From Flavobacterium sp. ZT3R18 (GTDB lineage Bacteria > Bacteroidota > Bacteroidia > Flavobacteriales > Flavobacteriaceae): a stretch of DNA of 64,000 nucleotides. The notes below the pieces were generated by a model, which worked only from the letters and a program-made list of their open reading frames with translations, was not told where the DNA came from and did not search any database. Positions 49,455 through 59,250 of the stretch are shown here, piece by piece; position 1 is the first letter of the stretch; each line of letters begins with the position of its first letter. The position numbers and the translations under genes were made by a program. The stretch lies in assembly GCF_007097385.1 (NCBI RefSeq), contig NZ_VJZS01000020.1, forward strand, positions 1 through 64,000, given 5' to 3'.

Positions 49455-49748
49455 ATGCTGACAACAAATGATGTGGCCAAGGTTTTTGATACTATATTGA
49501 GTATCCCTGGTATGAATGAGGTAGTGAAGATTGATTTGAAAATTTCACGAAAAAATGTGCTGTTATTGAATCATGTTATTGAACGTGGATTATCAGCTAA
49601 AGAGGACGATAAATCATCGATTCTATTGACGAGTGTTCCTCAAGAAAATCTTCAGGAATTAAAACTCTTTGGAGATGAATGTTTGCAAAAAGCTGGACTT
49701 ATAGAACTCAGTGAAAAATTAAAGACATTGAGCGAGACTGGGAAGTAA
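49455..49748 (+). CDS. Small hypothetical protein next to the mob block
   Basis: About 97 residues from ATG 49455; a GTG at 49446 would add three residues. No known domain is recognised. The sequence is helical in character, with an N-terminal half (VFDTILSIPGMNEVVKIDLK, then ISRKNVLLLNHVIERGL) and an acidic C-terminal half. It has its own promoter box, an upstream palindrome and a strong terminator, so it is a well-supported single-gene unit. It is divergent from the mob genes. A regulatory or accessory role in the mobile element is only a guess. Confidence 0.7.
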   Translation: MLTTNDVAKVFDTILSIPGMNEVVKIDLKISRKNVLLLNHVIERGLSAKEDDKSSILLTSVPQENLQELKLFGDECLQKAGLIELSEKLKTLSETGK

Positions 49749-49778
49749 CGTAGCTCTAAAAAAATGTAGAAACGAACG

Positions 49779-49817
49779 GATGCCAATAGGTAAATACTGT
49801 TTATTGGCATCTTTTTT
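49779..49817 (+). terminator. Strong Rho-independent terminator
   Basis: GATGCCAATA (49779-49788) pairs perfectly with TATTGGCATC (49802-49811), then six T. It ends the small gene 31 nt after its stop. Confidence 0.85.
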
Positions 49818-50124
49818 AGTAATCCATTTTACCTCAATGAGACTGTTTTTTGTTTTTTAACTAAAATTGAATGTTTTTGAAAAATCTTGGCACGTTTTCG
49901 GTAACAAGTTGTCAAGTAGACTGTTGTAGTTTTGTTTCGTTCTAATTCCAAATAATTAAATCGCCAGTAAAATATTTTACTTTTTAGATTTAGTGGAGCT
50001 AGATAAGATGTTGAAAATTATTGACTTGTGTAATAGTAAAGTTGGAAATCAGTATATGAAATTTCAATATAGATTATATACAATTTGATGTTTGATAATT
50101 GTCTAAACTTAAACTTCAGAAAAC
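49818..50124. other. Leader region of the MauE-type gene
   Basis: About 300 nt, A/T-rich, without a gene. A loose TACAATTTG near 50088 could be a -7 box with one extra spacer base. No clear -33 box is visible. Confidence 0.4.
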
Positions 50125-51663
50125 ATGAAATTGAATGGAACTATTAAGAGTATAATTGTTGAAACAATTTGTCTGTTGTACGCCTTGCTTTTTATGTATG
50201 CAGCAGCTAGCAAATTGTTAGATTTTGAAAACTTTCAAGTCCAGTTAGGGCAGTCTCCATTGTTAAGTGCTTTTGCTTGGTGGGTATCTCGATTCGTGCC
50301 TATAATAGAATTAGGAATAGTGGTATTACTGAGTGTCCCAAAGTGGCGTTATTTTGGTCTTTTTGCTTCGTTGGGGTTGATGGGCATGTTTACGAGTTAT
50401 ATTTTTATTGTATTGCATTTTAGTTCTTTTGTACCTTGTTCTTGTGGAGGTATATTAGAGAAAATGAGTTGGAATACACATCTTGTTTTTAATATTGTAT
50501 TTGTAGTATTGGCCGTCTTAGCATTGGTATGGCAAAAGCAAGTTAATGATGAAAATACCCGATGCTATATAAAATCACCCCTTATTAAAAGTATTCCCAT
50601 TACTATACTGTCTAGTATTGTCATTATGATTGTTTTGTTTCTGTCTTCTGAGGATATTATGCAGCATCAAAACCCTTTTATTAGACGGTATATCAGACGT
50701 TCGATAACGCTAGTCCATTCGACAGATTTAAAATTCAATTCGTATTATTTTTCAGGATGTGATAAGGATCGTATTTATTTGGGTAATTACACAGATCCTT
50801 TGCATATTCTCTCTATAGATCGTTCTTTTAAATCTCAAAAAGTAATCACAATTGACCTTAAGAATAAGAGCCTCCCTTTTCGTTTAGTTACCATTTTAAT
50901 CAGAGGAAAATACTTTTATTTAATGGATGGGAGTTTACCCTGTATCTATCGAGGACGTACTCAGGATTGGAAAATAACAGAGGAATTAAAAGGTATTCCT
51001 AATTTTACAATAGCTGAACCTATCGATAGTGCTAGTGTTGTTTTTCGGAACAATACAGGAGTAAATGCAGCGCATGTACTTGGGGTCTTTAGCTCGAATA
51101 CATCTCCTAAAGTTCATTATGCACCATCCCTTTTGCAAAAACAAATTGATGGGATATTTGATACCGACGGGATGTTGCACTTTAATAGTGAATTGGGTAG
51201 AATGGTGTATGTTTATTTCTATCGGAATGAGATTATTCTAGCGGATAAAAATGGGAGATTAGATCGCAGGGAACACACCATAGACACCGTATCACATGCT
51301 AAAATTAAAGTGGCTTATTTGAAAGGGGGTACTCAGCGAAAAATGGCAGCCCCACCACTTATTGTCAACGCTATTACTGCTACAAAAAACAACCTTTTAT
51401 TTGTTGAATCTAAGGTGCCAGGCTTGTATGAGAATGATCCCATGTGGAAGCATGCGGCTATTATTGATGTCTATAATCTAAAAACGAATTCTTACGTTTT
51501 GAGCTTTCCCATTTTTGGAACCGAAGATAATACCCTTAAATCTATGTTTGTTACGAATGACCATTTATATGTTATTATTGGCACGCAACTAATGATGTAT
51601 GAATTGAAAGGAAGTTTAAAAAAAGAAATGATAATTAGAACAGATACTAGTTCTAATTTATAA
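50125..51663 (+). CDS. MauE/DoxX-type membrane redox protein fused to a propeller-like domain
   Basis: A 512-residue protein. Residues 1-180 form four to five membrane segments with the MauE-family pattern LYALLFMYAAASKLLDFENF at the start and a cysteine pair in VPCSCGG (near residue 110). MauE proteins are linked to disulfide handling in the periplasm. After residue 185 follows a long extracytoplasmic region of short beta-strand-like repeats (IYLGNY, ILSIDRS, FYLMDG, LFVESK) resembling a six- or seven-blade propeller. A small exported four-cysteine protein is encoded 88 nt downstream, which fits a role in oxidising or guarding it. The propeller assignment is inference from pattern. Confidence 0.75.
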   Translation: MKLNGTIKSIIVETICLLYALLFMYAAASKLLDFENFQVQLGQSPLLSAFAWWVSRFVPIIELGIVVLLSVPKWRYFGLFASLGLMGMFTSYIFIVLHFSSFVPCSCGGILEKMSWNTHLVFNIVFVVLAVLALVWQKQVNDENTRCYIKSPLIKSIPITILSSIVIMIVLFLSSEDIMQHQNPFIRRYIRRSITLVHSTDLKFNSYYFSGCDKDRIYLGNYTDPLHILSIDRSFKSQKVITIDLKNKSLPFRLVTILIRGKYFYLMDGSLPCIYRGRTQDWKITEELKGIPNFTIAEPIDSASVVFRNNTGVNAAHVLGVFSSNTSPKVHYAPSLLQKQIDGIFDTDGMLHFNSELGRMVYVYFYRNEIILADKNGRLDRREHTIDTVSHAKIKVAYLKGGTQRKMAAPPLIVNAITATKNNLLFVESKVPGLYENDPMWKHAAIIDVYNLKTNSYVLSFPIFGTEDNTLKSMFVTNDHLYVIIGTQLMMYELKGSLKKEMIIRTDTSSNL

Positions 51664-51751
51664 AAATATACCGGCCAGTGTCAGGAAAAAAGATCGAAAA
51701 CCTGTAGAAAAAAGTAGATCAAGTTTAAATTTAATTTTAATACTTTTTATT

Positions 51752-52009
51752 ATGAAAACAGCATTTTTTAAATCGACGATGCCCTTTGCAGTTGTTGCAA
51801 TAATGGGGATTTCAGGAGCTTTTTTAACCACTTCTATGCAAAGTGCTTCTAATGTAGCTGCTCCTAAAACAGGTTATATAGCAGGTGCGCAAGGTCCCTG
51901 TAGTGTTCCTGTAAGTTGCAATACCACTCCAGGCCAAATTTGTCTAGCAAATGGGGTACAGGCTTTTGGTAAAGCAAACAACTGTAGTGAGGTTTTATAT
52001 CGTCCATAA
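51752..52009 (+). CDS. Small exported four-cysteine protein (DUF6520-like)
   Basis: An 85-residue precursor. The N-terminus has lysines, a hydrophobic stretch (AVVAIMGISGAFLTT) and a probable signal cleavage near residue 25-37. The remaining 45 or so residues contain four cysteines (GPCSV, VSCNT, QICLA, NNCSE), enough for two disulfides. It resembles the DUF6520 group of Bacteroidota, often found after MauE-type genes. The function is unknown. It ends 27 nt before a strong bidirectional terminator shared with the convergent peptidase gene. Confidence 0.75.
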   Translation: MKTAFFKSTMPFAVVAIMGISGAFLTTSMQSASNVAAPKTGYIAGAQGPCSVPVSCNTTPGQICLANGVQAFGKANNCSEVLYRP

Positions 52010-52035
52010 AGTAATTGTTTGACGATATGAAAAGG

Positions 52036-52071
52036 CAATGCAGTTCCGAAATGGGACTGCATTGTTTTTTT
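52036..52071 (+). terminator. Terminator between convergent units
   Basis: CAATGCAGTTCC (52036-52047) pairs with GGGACTGCATTG (52053-52064) with one G-U pair and a 5-nt loop, then seven T. It closes the MauE unit and lies 20 nt from the end of the opposing peptidase gene. Confidence 0.88.
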
Positions 52072-52090
52072 GTTTTTATAGATAAAATAA

Positions 52091-54754
52091 TTACTTTACG
52101 CCTTCGCTAATCCATAACGCTGGAGATTCTTTTTTAAGATAATAATCAAACCATTCTTGTACTCTATGGCTGAGATCTAACTGATTGTTTGGCTTGAGCA
52201 AGACGTGTTTTTCATCTGGATAAAGTAGCATGATTTGCTTTTTTCCAAGTCGGCGTAAAGCCATATAAAATTCTACACTCTGATGCCAATCCACATGTCG
52301 ATCTTCTTTACCTGTCCATATAAGTATAGGGGTTTTAATATTGGCTGCATTGGCAACAGGTGAACTTTTGGCGTAAAGCAAAGGATCTTCAAAAGGGGTT
52401 TTTCCTATTCTCCATTGCTCACTTTGAAAGCGGTACATGTCAGGTCTTCCGGTATCCCATCCAACATTCAGATATAAACTGGAAAGATCTGTTATTCCCG
52501 CTCCGGCAACCACTGCAGAAAAGAGATTGGTTTGTGTAATCATAAAAGCACTTTCGTATCCTCCGAAAGAATGCCCTACCAATCCAATTTTCGCGGGATC
52601 AACTAAACCACTTGCAATAATTTCGTTGGTTGCAGACACCGTACAATCCACGACATCGCTTCCAATGGTTCCTTGATCATATTCAATATCAGGACATAGA
52701 AAAAAGTAACCATTCAGAGTAAAAACGGTTCGATTGTATCCATCGTCCATAAAGGAAGTTGGATTGTTATACCAATGAATTCTATCGGATTTCTTTTCAT
52801 AAGTATTTACGATCATAGGGTACTTTTTGGCAGGATCATAATTCGCAGGGTAATATAAAACGGCTTTTAGTTCCTTTCCTTTGGAATTACGAAAAGGTAT
52901 CAGCTTTGCAGTTCCCCACTGGTATTTTGACTGCTGTGGATTACTCTCGGAAAATGATTTTGGTGCGGTGCCATTTTTTTGAAACATCAAGCGCGGGGAG
53001 AGATCAAATTTTTGTTCCTGATAGATGTAAGAGTGTTCCTTTTGGATATAATGCATTTGGTCAATGTAACGATCTCCATAGACAATTGGTTTCTCGCCAG
53101 TATCATTTTTCCATTTGAAATAGCCTGTTTTTTCATCGAATCCTGCAGCATGTAAAATCAGATCTCCATCCAGATTAATGGTATAACTTTTCCACCCATC
53201 AAAATTGGCTGTTAAATGCTCATAATCGGATAACGTAGCGATTCTAAATGTAATTTGTTTTTCACGTCCATTAGTAAGCTTTTTAAAACTCGTTCCATCG
53301 GGTTTTATGGCCCACAAATCATATTGGTCGTAAAGAATTAATTCGTTGTCATTTTTACTCCAGCCCGCATTTCCATAAGCACTGTCTCCATCAAGAATAT
53401 ACCATTTCCCAAAGAAAGGAGTGTTTATTTGTTTGGTTACATTCGTATGTGTTTTATGTGCAATATCATAAACATACCAATTATTATCACTAAAATAAGC
53501 AATAAATTTTCCGGAAGGAGAGGGTAATAAATATTCAAAAAAGGGAATATGTTTGCGAAGTAAAATTTCTTTTTTACCTGTGTTCAAGTCCATAATATAA
53601 AAATCCCGTGGTCCGTCGTACTCGAATTGAGGCTCGTACTCCTTAGGGTTGGATAAAATGGCATATTTCTGATTACCGGTTAGCATTACTTTTGGGAACT
53701 CTGGGGATGAAATTTGGGTAATGCTTTTGAGTATTGGATGCCATACCGCTAGAGTAACATGTTCGCTGTACTGGTTGTTTATTTTTTCAAAAGGATAGAT
53801 CCATTTTGCGTTTCCGTTCCAGATTTCCACATCGCTTTCGGGTTCTTTTGGGTTGGCTGTTTGGACAGGGCTGAGACCAAAAAAGACGCTGCGCATATCT
53901 GCAGATATAGTCAATGGATAAACCATTTCTTTATCGAATACTGTAGTATCAGGAAAATCACTTTGGGTTTTGGGATTCAGCTCAAATAAGGTCGTGTTGT
54001 CTAGAGTATAGTAGTAAAGCCTAGCGTCCTTTGAATCTGAATTGGAGAAACTATAAAAAGCCACTGCTTTTCCCATTTCCTGCCAAGCAAAATGTTGAAA
54101 TGGACTAAGATTTCTTTCAATGATCCAACTTATTGTTTGCTTATTTCCTAGAGGTAGCAAGCCTATTGAATGTTTTTGATTGGTTGCAGTGGTAAAGAGA
54201 ATTTCCTTCTTACTAGGACTCATTGTAAACTGTTGGACATCATTAATGGTATCCGTAACTTTAGTACGTAGGTTTACAATTTTTAAAATATGTTCTGCTT
54301 CAGATAGGAATATAAGTTGGTTTGTTTCTGAGGAATAATCGCACTGATTAACAGAAGTAAATAACTCTTGTTTTCCTGTTGTTAAATTTAAGAGGTGTAA
54401 TCCCATAGCGTCACTACAAACAAAATTATCATTTCCAGCGAATAGTGAGTTACTACAAGACGGAAAATTATATTTTTTTTGGGTAGTGGTATTAGACACA
54501 AACAAAGTATCTATACCCTTTTCGTATTCCATCTTATAACTGGTCCATTTCCCATTTGAGGAGACTTTATCATGACGTAGTTCCCCCCATAGATGATAAT
54601 CGGATTCCGTTAACTGTTTTTTTTGCACCACCTGCCCCCAAAGGGAACAGGTTACTAATGGCAAAATAAAAAATGAAAATAAAACGAGTTTTAGATTCAC
54701 ATGAGAAAGCTCCCATTTTTTATTTCTCTTTCGAGAACTATTTAGAATTTTCAT
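52091..54754 (-). CDS. S9-family (prolyl oligopeptidase-like) peptidase
   Basis: An 887-residue exported peptidase. A membrane or signal segment (LKLVLFSFFILPLVTCSLW) lies near residues 21-39. A long beta-propeller region follows, then a C-terminal alpha/beta hydrolase domain with the nucleophile motif GHSFGG (near residue 725), the acid in the GKEDRHVDWH region (near 812) and His in DEKHVLL (near 849). These enzymes cut short peptides, often after proline or in dipeptidyl fashion. It is the last gene of the susC-susD-peptidase unit, 11 nt after susD. The set therefore probably takes up and degrades peptides. Confidence 0.9.
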   Translation of the reverse strand: MKILNSSRKRNKKWELSHVNLKLVLFSFFILPLVTCSLWGQVVQKKQLTESDYHLWGELRHDKVSSNGKWTSYKMEYEKGIDTLFVSNTTTQKKYNFPSCSNSLFAGNDNFVCSDAMGLHLLNLTTGKQELFTSVNQCDYSSETNQLIFLSEAEHILKIVNLRTKVTDTINDVQQFTMSPSKKEILFTTATNQKHSIGLLPLGNKQTISWIIERNLSPFQHFAWQEMGKAVAFYSFSNSDSKDARLYYYTLDNTTLFELNPKTQSDFPDTTVFDKEMVYPLTISADMRSVFFGLSPVQTANPKEPESDVEIWNGNAKWIYPFEKINNQYSEHVTLAVWHPILKSITQISSPEFPKVMLTGNQKYAILSNPKEYEPQFEYDGPRDFYIMDLNTGKKEILLRKHIPFFEYLLPSPSGKFIAYFSDNNWYVYDIAHKTHTNVTKQINTPFFGKWYILDGDSAYGNAGWSKNDNELILYDQYDLWAIKPDGTSFKKLTNGREKQITFRIATLSDYEHLTANFDGWKSYTINLDGDLILHAAGFDEKTGYFKWKNDTGEKPIVYGDRYIDQMHYIQKEHSYIYQEQKFDLSPRLMFQKNGTAPKSFSESNPQQSKYQWGTAKLIPFRNSKGKELKAVLYYPANYDPAKKYPMIVNTYEKKSDRIHWYNNPTSFMDDGYNRTVFTLNGYFFLCPDIEYDQGTIGSDVVDCTVSATNEIIASGLVDPAKIGLVGHSFGGYESAFMITQTNLFSAVVAGAGITDLSSLYLNVGWDTGRPDMYRFQSEQWRIGKTPFEDPLLYAKSSPVANAANIKTPILIWTGKEDRHVDWHQSVEFYMALRRLGKKQIMLLYPDEKHVLLKPNNQLDLSHRVQEWFDYYLKKESPALWISEGVK

Positions 54755-54765
54755 GATCGGTGTTT

Positions 54766-56175
54766 TTAGTAACCACTATTTTGTGGACGTAGGTTAGGAT
54801 TGACACTTAATTCATTCTGAGGTATTGGAAATAGCACATCGGTTGCACTCCATCCTGTTTTTGTGGAGGATAAAACAGCATTGATTTGTCCAGAGCGTTT
54901 CAGATCAAAAAAGCGATGTCCATATTCCGTAAATAATTCCCATCTTCTTTCCTGCAGTATGGCGTCCAGAATTTCTTGTTGCGTGCTTGCAGTGGTTTCA
55001 TCCAATCCCGCACGTTCTCTTATTTTGTTCAGATCTTCTTTAGCCCCGATGAGGTCACCTTGTTGTGCTCTTGCTTCGGCTCTTATCAGATACTGCTCCG
55101 CTAAACGCAAGACTATCGAAAATTCTAAAGAGGTAGCGGTATAATCGAAATTTTTGTATTTAAAGGGATGATACCACGTATTAGTTCCGTCGGTAATAGC
55201 GGCTGTCCAGTTGCTCTTGCGTAAGTCAGCTGCAGAAAATGAGTTCATAAGATTATCGGTTAATGCCACCAAGGGAGGAGGACCCGCAAAGAAGATAAAA
55301 GCAGCAGCCTCATCTGTATTTTTGCCCGCTGTTGCGGGTTGTAGTTGCCAAATGGTTTCTTTTGAATTTTTAAGAAAAACAGCATTAATGTTGGTTTCCA
55401 GAGCATAGAGATTTGTGGCATTTAGAACTGCTGAAGCGGCATTGGCTGACTCTGCCCAAGCTCCACTGTAGAGATAAACCCGTGCCAAAAGTGCTTTAGC
55501 CACGAATTGGTTCAAACGGATTCGTTCTGGGGTACCATACTCTTGACTGAGCAAATTTATGGCTGAATCTAGATCTGTGATAACGAGTGCATAGATTTCG
55601 TGGACTGTGATTTTCTTTACTACATTATTGCTTTGGTACTCCGTTGTCATGATATAGGGAATATCCCCAAAAAGAGTTGTGAGATAAAAATGGACTAATG
55701 CTCTAATAAACAAAGCTTCTCCTATGAGTTGATTTTTTTCTTTGGTACTTAGTTTAGTGCTTAGCTGCACTCCTTCAATCACTGCGTTGGCAGCATAGAT
55801 TTGGTTGTAACTGATATTCCAATAGTCCGTAATTGAGGCATTGGCAGGAAGCAGTCTATTGAAATAAAAAGGTAAGGCAGGATTGTCTGGACTTCCATAA
55901 GAAGTCAATTCATCGGTATAGTTGCCCAACATATTGGAAAGTCCCGAAGCAGTTCCAGTCAAAAGACCTTGATCTCTGAGTTTTGCATAAATATCGGTCA
56001 AGGCAGCATCCGCAGTGGCATAGTCATCAAAAACGGCGGCATTGGTTAGTTGTGATTTTGGAAGATCGACTTCTACAAAAGAATCACAGGAAGTTGTGCA
56101 AAGTACTATCGAAGCCAATAGAAATAGCAACAAGAAGTAGCGCATAAAAATAGGTTTAAGAGATATTGTTTTCAT
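54766..56175 (-). CDS. SusD/RagB-family outer-membrane binding lipoprotein
   Basis: About 469 residues from ATG 56175; an upstream TTG at 56184 would give three more residues and is less likely. A lipoprotein signal ends at the lipobox LCTTSC (Cys near residue 30), followed by DSFVEVDLPKSQL typical of SusD starts. The helical repeat part and the C-terminal family end (FPIPQNELSVNPNLRPQN) are present. SusD proteins are surface lids that hand substrate to the SusC pore. The start is 9 nt after susC. The neighbouring S9 peptidase suggests an oligopeptide ligand, as in RagAB, and not a glycan. Confidence 0.92.
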   Translation of the reverse strand: MKTISLKPIFMRYFLLLFLLASIVLCTTSCDSFVEVDLPKSQLTNAAVFDDYATADAALTDIYAKLRDQGLLTGTASGLSNMLGNYTDELTSYGSPDNPALPFYFNRLLPANASITDYWNISYNQIYAANAVIEGVQLSTKLSTKEKNQLIGEALFIRALVHFYLTTLFGDIPYIMTTEYQSNNVVKKITVHEIYALVITDLDSAINLLSQEYGTPERIRLNQFVAKALLARVYLYSGAWAESANAASAVLNATNLYALETNINAVFLKNSKETIWQLQPATAGKNTDEAAAFIFFAGPPPLVALTDNLMNSFSAADLRKSNWTAAITDGTNTWYHPFKYKNFDYTATSLEFSIVLRLAEQYLIRAEARAQQGDLIGAKEDLNKIRERAGLDETTASTQQEILDAILQERRWELFTEYGHRFFDLKRSGQINAVLSSTKTGWSATDVLFPIPQNELSVNPNLRPQNSGY

Positions 56176-56184
56176 GATGTACAA

Positions 56185-59100
56185 TTAAAAAGTGAGTTGT
56201 ATTCCGGCAGTTATGATCTTAAGCGGGGGTAAGTACCCAGAACTTATAAATTCGGGATCTCCATCTTTGTATTTGGTAAAAGTCAGTAGGTTTTGACTCT
56301 GTAAAATAATCTTACACTGCGTGTTTTTGGTAGTCAGCGGAAGATCGTACGACAATGCAATGTTTTTAAGGCGAATAAAAGAGGCGTCGGTTATTCCGCC
56401 AGTACTTTGAGTGTATTGGTAATCGGCTGTAACTGCTGCATTGTTGTATCCTGTAGTATAGATTTGCTGTGTTGCGTTGTCTCCGGGTTGTTGCCAAGTA
56501 TCAATCATTCGTATCGGTTGATTGGACATTTGACCTGGGAATCCTATGGAATAACTGTGATTTTGCTGTTTTACAAATTGAAAGAGAAAGTCCAACTTCC
56601 AATGTTTGTAGGTCAGTTGATTTTGTATTCCTCCAAAATATTGTGGATTAAGGTCAGCAACGGTCTGTTTATCTTCAGGAAAAGAAATAGCACCGTCGCC
56701 ATTGATGTCGGCAAATTGATAGATCCCTGTTTGAGGATCGACACCGGTGTATTGATAGAGCAGTTCTATATTCAGTGGTTCACCAATGCGATATTTTTGA
56801 TTGTATGGAGAAGTTTCCAAACCCGGAAAACGCAAGAGTTTATTCTTGGCAAGTGTCAGATTCAGGTTCGTTGTCCAGTTAAAGTTTGTGGTATTAAAAT
56901 TAACCGTACGCAATGTGAACTCCCAACCAGTATTCTCTACCGTTGCATCGAGGTTGGCTTGCAATGTCTGAAACCCTGTTGTACCTGCCAAAGGCACTCC
57001 TACAAGTTGATTCGAAGAATGATTTTGATACCAAGCCGCAGTTAGAAATATTCGATCTTGTAAGAAGCCCGTTTCTATGGCTGCTTCCAGTTTCTTATTA
57101 ACTTCCCATCCAAAGTTGGGATTAAAGAGTCTGGAGGGCTGTAATCCCACATTGGAACCATAAAGAACGCCTGATGAAGTATAAGTGTTTAAGAATTGAT
57201 AATCCCCAATCTGATCATTACCAGTGGTTCCATAGCTACCACGCAGTTTTCCAAAACTAAGCCAGGTGTTTTCATTTAGGAAATTTTCTTTAGAAAACAA
57301 CCAAGCCATTCCTATGGCACCAAAATTGGCAAACTGCTTCCCTGGACCAAACCGACTCGAACCATCACGTCTTCCAGTAAAATTCAAAAGATAACGGTCG
57401 TCCCAATTGTAATTGATTCTTCCAAAAAAGGCTTGATATTTGTATATTGCATTGTCGCTATAGAGCACCCGAACCGTAGTGGCTGAGGCTAAATCATAAA
57501 GGAGACTGTTGGAACTAAAACCGTTTGCAAATTGGTAAAGTCGGTTCGTGTTTTGATTTTGAAAAGTGCCACCGACGAGCACTCCAATTTTTCCCATTCC
57601 CCATTCTTTTTCCCAATTGATTTGAGGTTCTACAATCCATGACTGTCTATTGGTAGTATTGACGTATAGGCTGGAATAAGCACTCGTGAGATGATACGCA
57701 GGATTATAGATTGTTGAGGGTGCAGTACGGGTTTCGGTATGTCTTAGGTCTGTAAAACCAAAATTGCTTTTCAAAACCAAATTCGGGAAAAGTTCATAAA
57801 ATATAACGGCATTAGACACCAAATCATTGGTCTTTGATTCGAATTTAGCAGCCAAATTACTCAATGGATTCTGCCAAGTACTATTTTCCCAATTCAAATT
57901 ACCTTCGGCATCATATAGGGCAGGAGCATTGGGTGCGAGATAACGAGAAATAGAGGTCAAATCAAAAGCAGGTTGGTCATTATTCTGAATGTTGTATCCT
58001 GTAGAAAAACTGAATTTGAATTTGTTGTCCTCTGAGTGATGCCCCATATTAAATTGAACCCCACCTTTTTTATACATAAAATCTCCGGGGAAAACAGTGG
58101 ATTCCGTATGATATGTGGTACTTAACAGGAATTGTGTTTTATCCGAGCCTCCAGAAAGCGTGCCTTGAAAATCGTTAATTTGTGCCGTTCCTCCAAGAAA
58201 TTCTTCCTGCCAGTCTGTATAACGATTCTGATCCCAAGTACCGTTGACATCATAGGCATCAGAAGGATAGGAAGTAATGCCATCGTTGCTAAAAGCTTGA
58301 CGACGCATGGCAAGATACTGCTCCGTATTCATTAGTTTCATGAATTTAGTAACCGTACCGACCCCAGTTGTGGCTTTTATGCTGAGGGTTGTTTTTCCCG
58401 CTTTGCCTTTTTTAGTGGTTATGAGTACGACGCCATTAGCGCCTTTGGAGCCATAAATAGCAGTGGCATCCGCATCTTTTAATATTTCTATGCTTTCAAT
58501 AGTCTCTGGATTGATACTGTTTAAGGGGCTTGTAACTGTTGGAAACGTAGAAGCCGTTTGATTATATCCTATAGGGTCAGAGGCATAAGGAACTCCATCA
58601 ATGATATACAAGGGAGCATTTCCATCGCTACGAATACTGTTCTGTCCTCGTATTTTGATATCAAATCCACCTCCAGGCACTCCAGTGGTTTGGGTAACGC
58701 TTACTCCCGCCATGCGTCCTTGCATGATGGCCAGCACGTTGGAAACAGGTTGTGTTTCGATGTCCTTGGCTGTGATTCGGGCGATACTGCCAGTACGTTC
58801 GCTTTCTTTAACAGAATAATATCCAGCATTAATTCGTATTTCCTGCAAAGTGGTGGCATCAAGTTGTAAGACTACATTTATTATTTCGCGACCCTCTATG
58901 GGAACAATCACTTTTTTAAATCCGATATAAGAAAAAACCAAAGTGTCTTGTGGGGTGGCAAAAAGGGTGTAATGACCGTTATAATCCGCTACGGAAAAAG
59001 TTTTTGATTTGTTTTTTATCGAAATAGACACACCAGGTAAGGGATTGATACCATCGGTGACAGTTCCTTGAATTTGAAACTGTTGGGTAGAAGCATAACT

Positions 59101-59208
59101 GTGTCTAATGAGATTATTGGCTAGAATAGGCGAAAAAGACAGGAAGCTCCCCATGAAAAATAGGAAACAAAAAGCCTTTCCACCCATTGAAAATGAAAAA
59201 TTATTCAT
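56185..59208 (-). CDS. SusC/RagA-family TonB-linked outer-membrane transporter
   Basis: A 1007-residue outer-membrane pore. A signal peptide (cleavage near residue 30) is followed by a carboxypeptidase-regulatory-like domain (QGTVTDGINPLPGVSISIKN, about residues 47-125), the plug domain (IQGRMAGV-like segment, GGFDIKIRGQNSI, PLYIIDGVP, about 140-250) and a large beta-barrel ending in phenylalanine (ITAGIQLTF). The length is normal for SusC. No sigma/anti-sigma signalling extension is seen. It forms an operon with susD and the peptidase. A structured RNA candidate and a possible plus-strand terminator lie upstream, hinting at RNA-level control. Confidence 0.93.
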   Translation of the reverse strand: MNNFSFSMGGKAFCFLFFMGSFLSFSPILANNLIRHSYASTQQFQIQGTVTDGINPLPGVSISIKNKSKTFSVADYNGHYTLFATPQDTLVFSYIGFKKVIVPIEGREIINVVLQLDATTLQEIRINAGYYSVKESERTGSIARITAKDIETQPVSNVLAIMQGRMAGVSVTQTTGVPGGGFDIKIRGQNSIRSDGNAPLYIIDGVPYASDPIGYNQTASTFPTVTSPLNSINPETIESIEILKDADATAIYGSKGANGVVLITTKKGKAGKTTLSIKATTGVGTVTKFMKLMNTEQYLAMRRQAFSNDGITSYPSDAYDVNGTWDQNRYTDWQEEFLGGTAQINDFQGTLSGGSDKTQFLLSTTYHTESTVFPGDFMYKKGGVQFNMGHHSEDNKFKFSFSTGYNIQNNDQPAFDLTSISRYLAPNAPALYDAEGNLNWENSTWQNPLSNLAAKFESKTNDLVSNAVIFYELFPNLVLKSNFGFTDLRHTETRTAPSTIYNPAYHLTSAYSSLYVNTTNRQSWIVEPQINWEKEWGMGKIGVLVGGTFQNQNTNRLYQFANGFSSNSLLYDLASATTVRVLYSDNAIYKYQAFFGRINYNWDDRYLLNFTGRRDGSSRFGPGKQFANFGAIGMAWLFSKENFLNENTWLSFGKLRGSYGTTGNDQIGDYQFLNTYTSSGVLYGSNVGLQPSRLFNPNFGWEVNKKLEAAIETGFLQDRIFLTAAWYQNHSSNQLVGVPLAGTTGFQTLQANLDATVENTGWEFTLRTVNFNTTNFNWTTNLNLTLAKNKLLRFPGLETSPYNQKYRIGEPLNIELLYQYTGVDPQTGIYQFADINGDGAISFPEDKQTVADLNPQYFGGIQNQLTYKHWKLDFLFQFVKQQNHSYSIGFPGQMSNQPIRMIDTWQQPGDNATQQIYTTGYNNAAVTADYQYTQSTGGITDASFIRLKNIALSYDLPLTTKNTQCKIILQSQNLLTFTKYKDGDPEFISSGYLPPLKIITAGIQLTF

Positions 59209-59250
59209 AATATTGGGTTGGTTAAGTGAAACGTTAGTTTATTTAGCTAC

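Noticed and set aside
44945..49748. A complete integrative conjugative element
   Set aside because: No integrase, mating-pore genes or attachment repeats are visible in the window; only the mobilisation part is supported.
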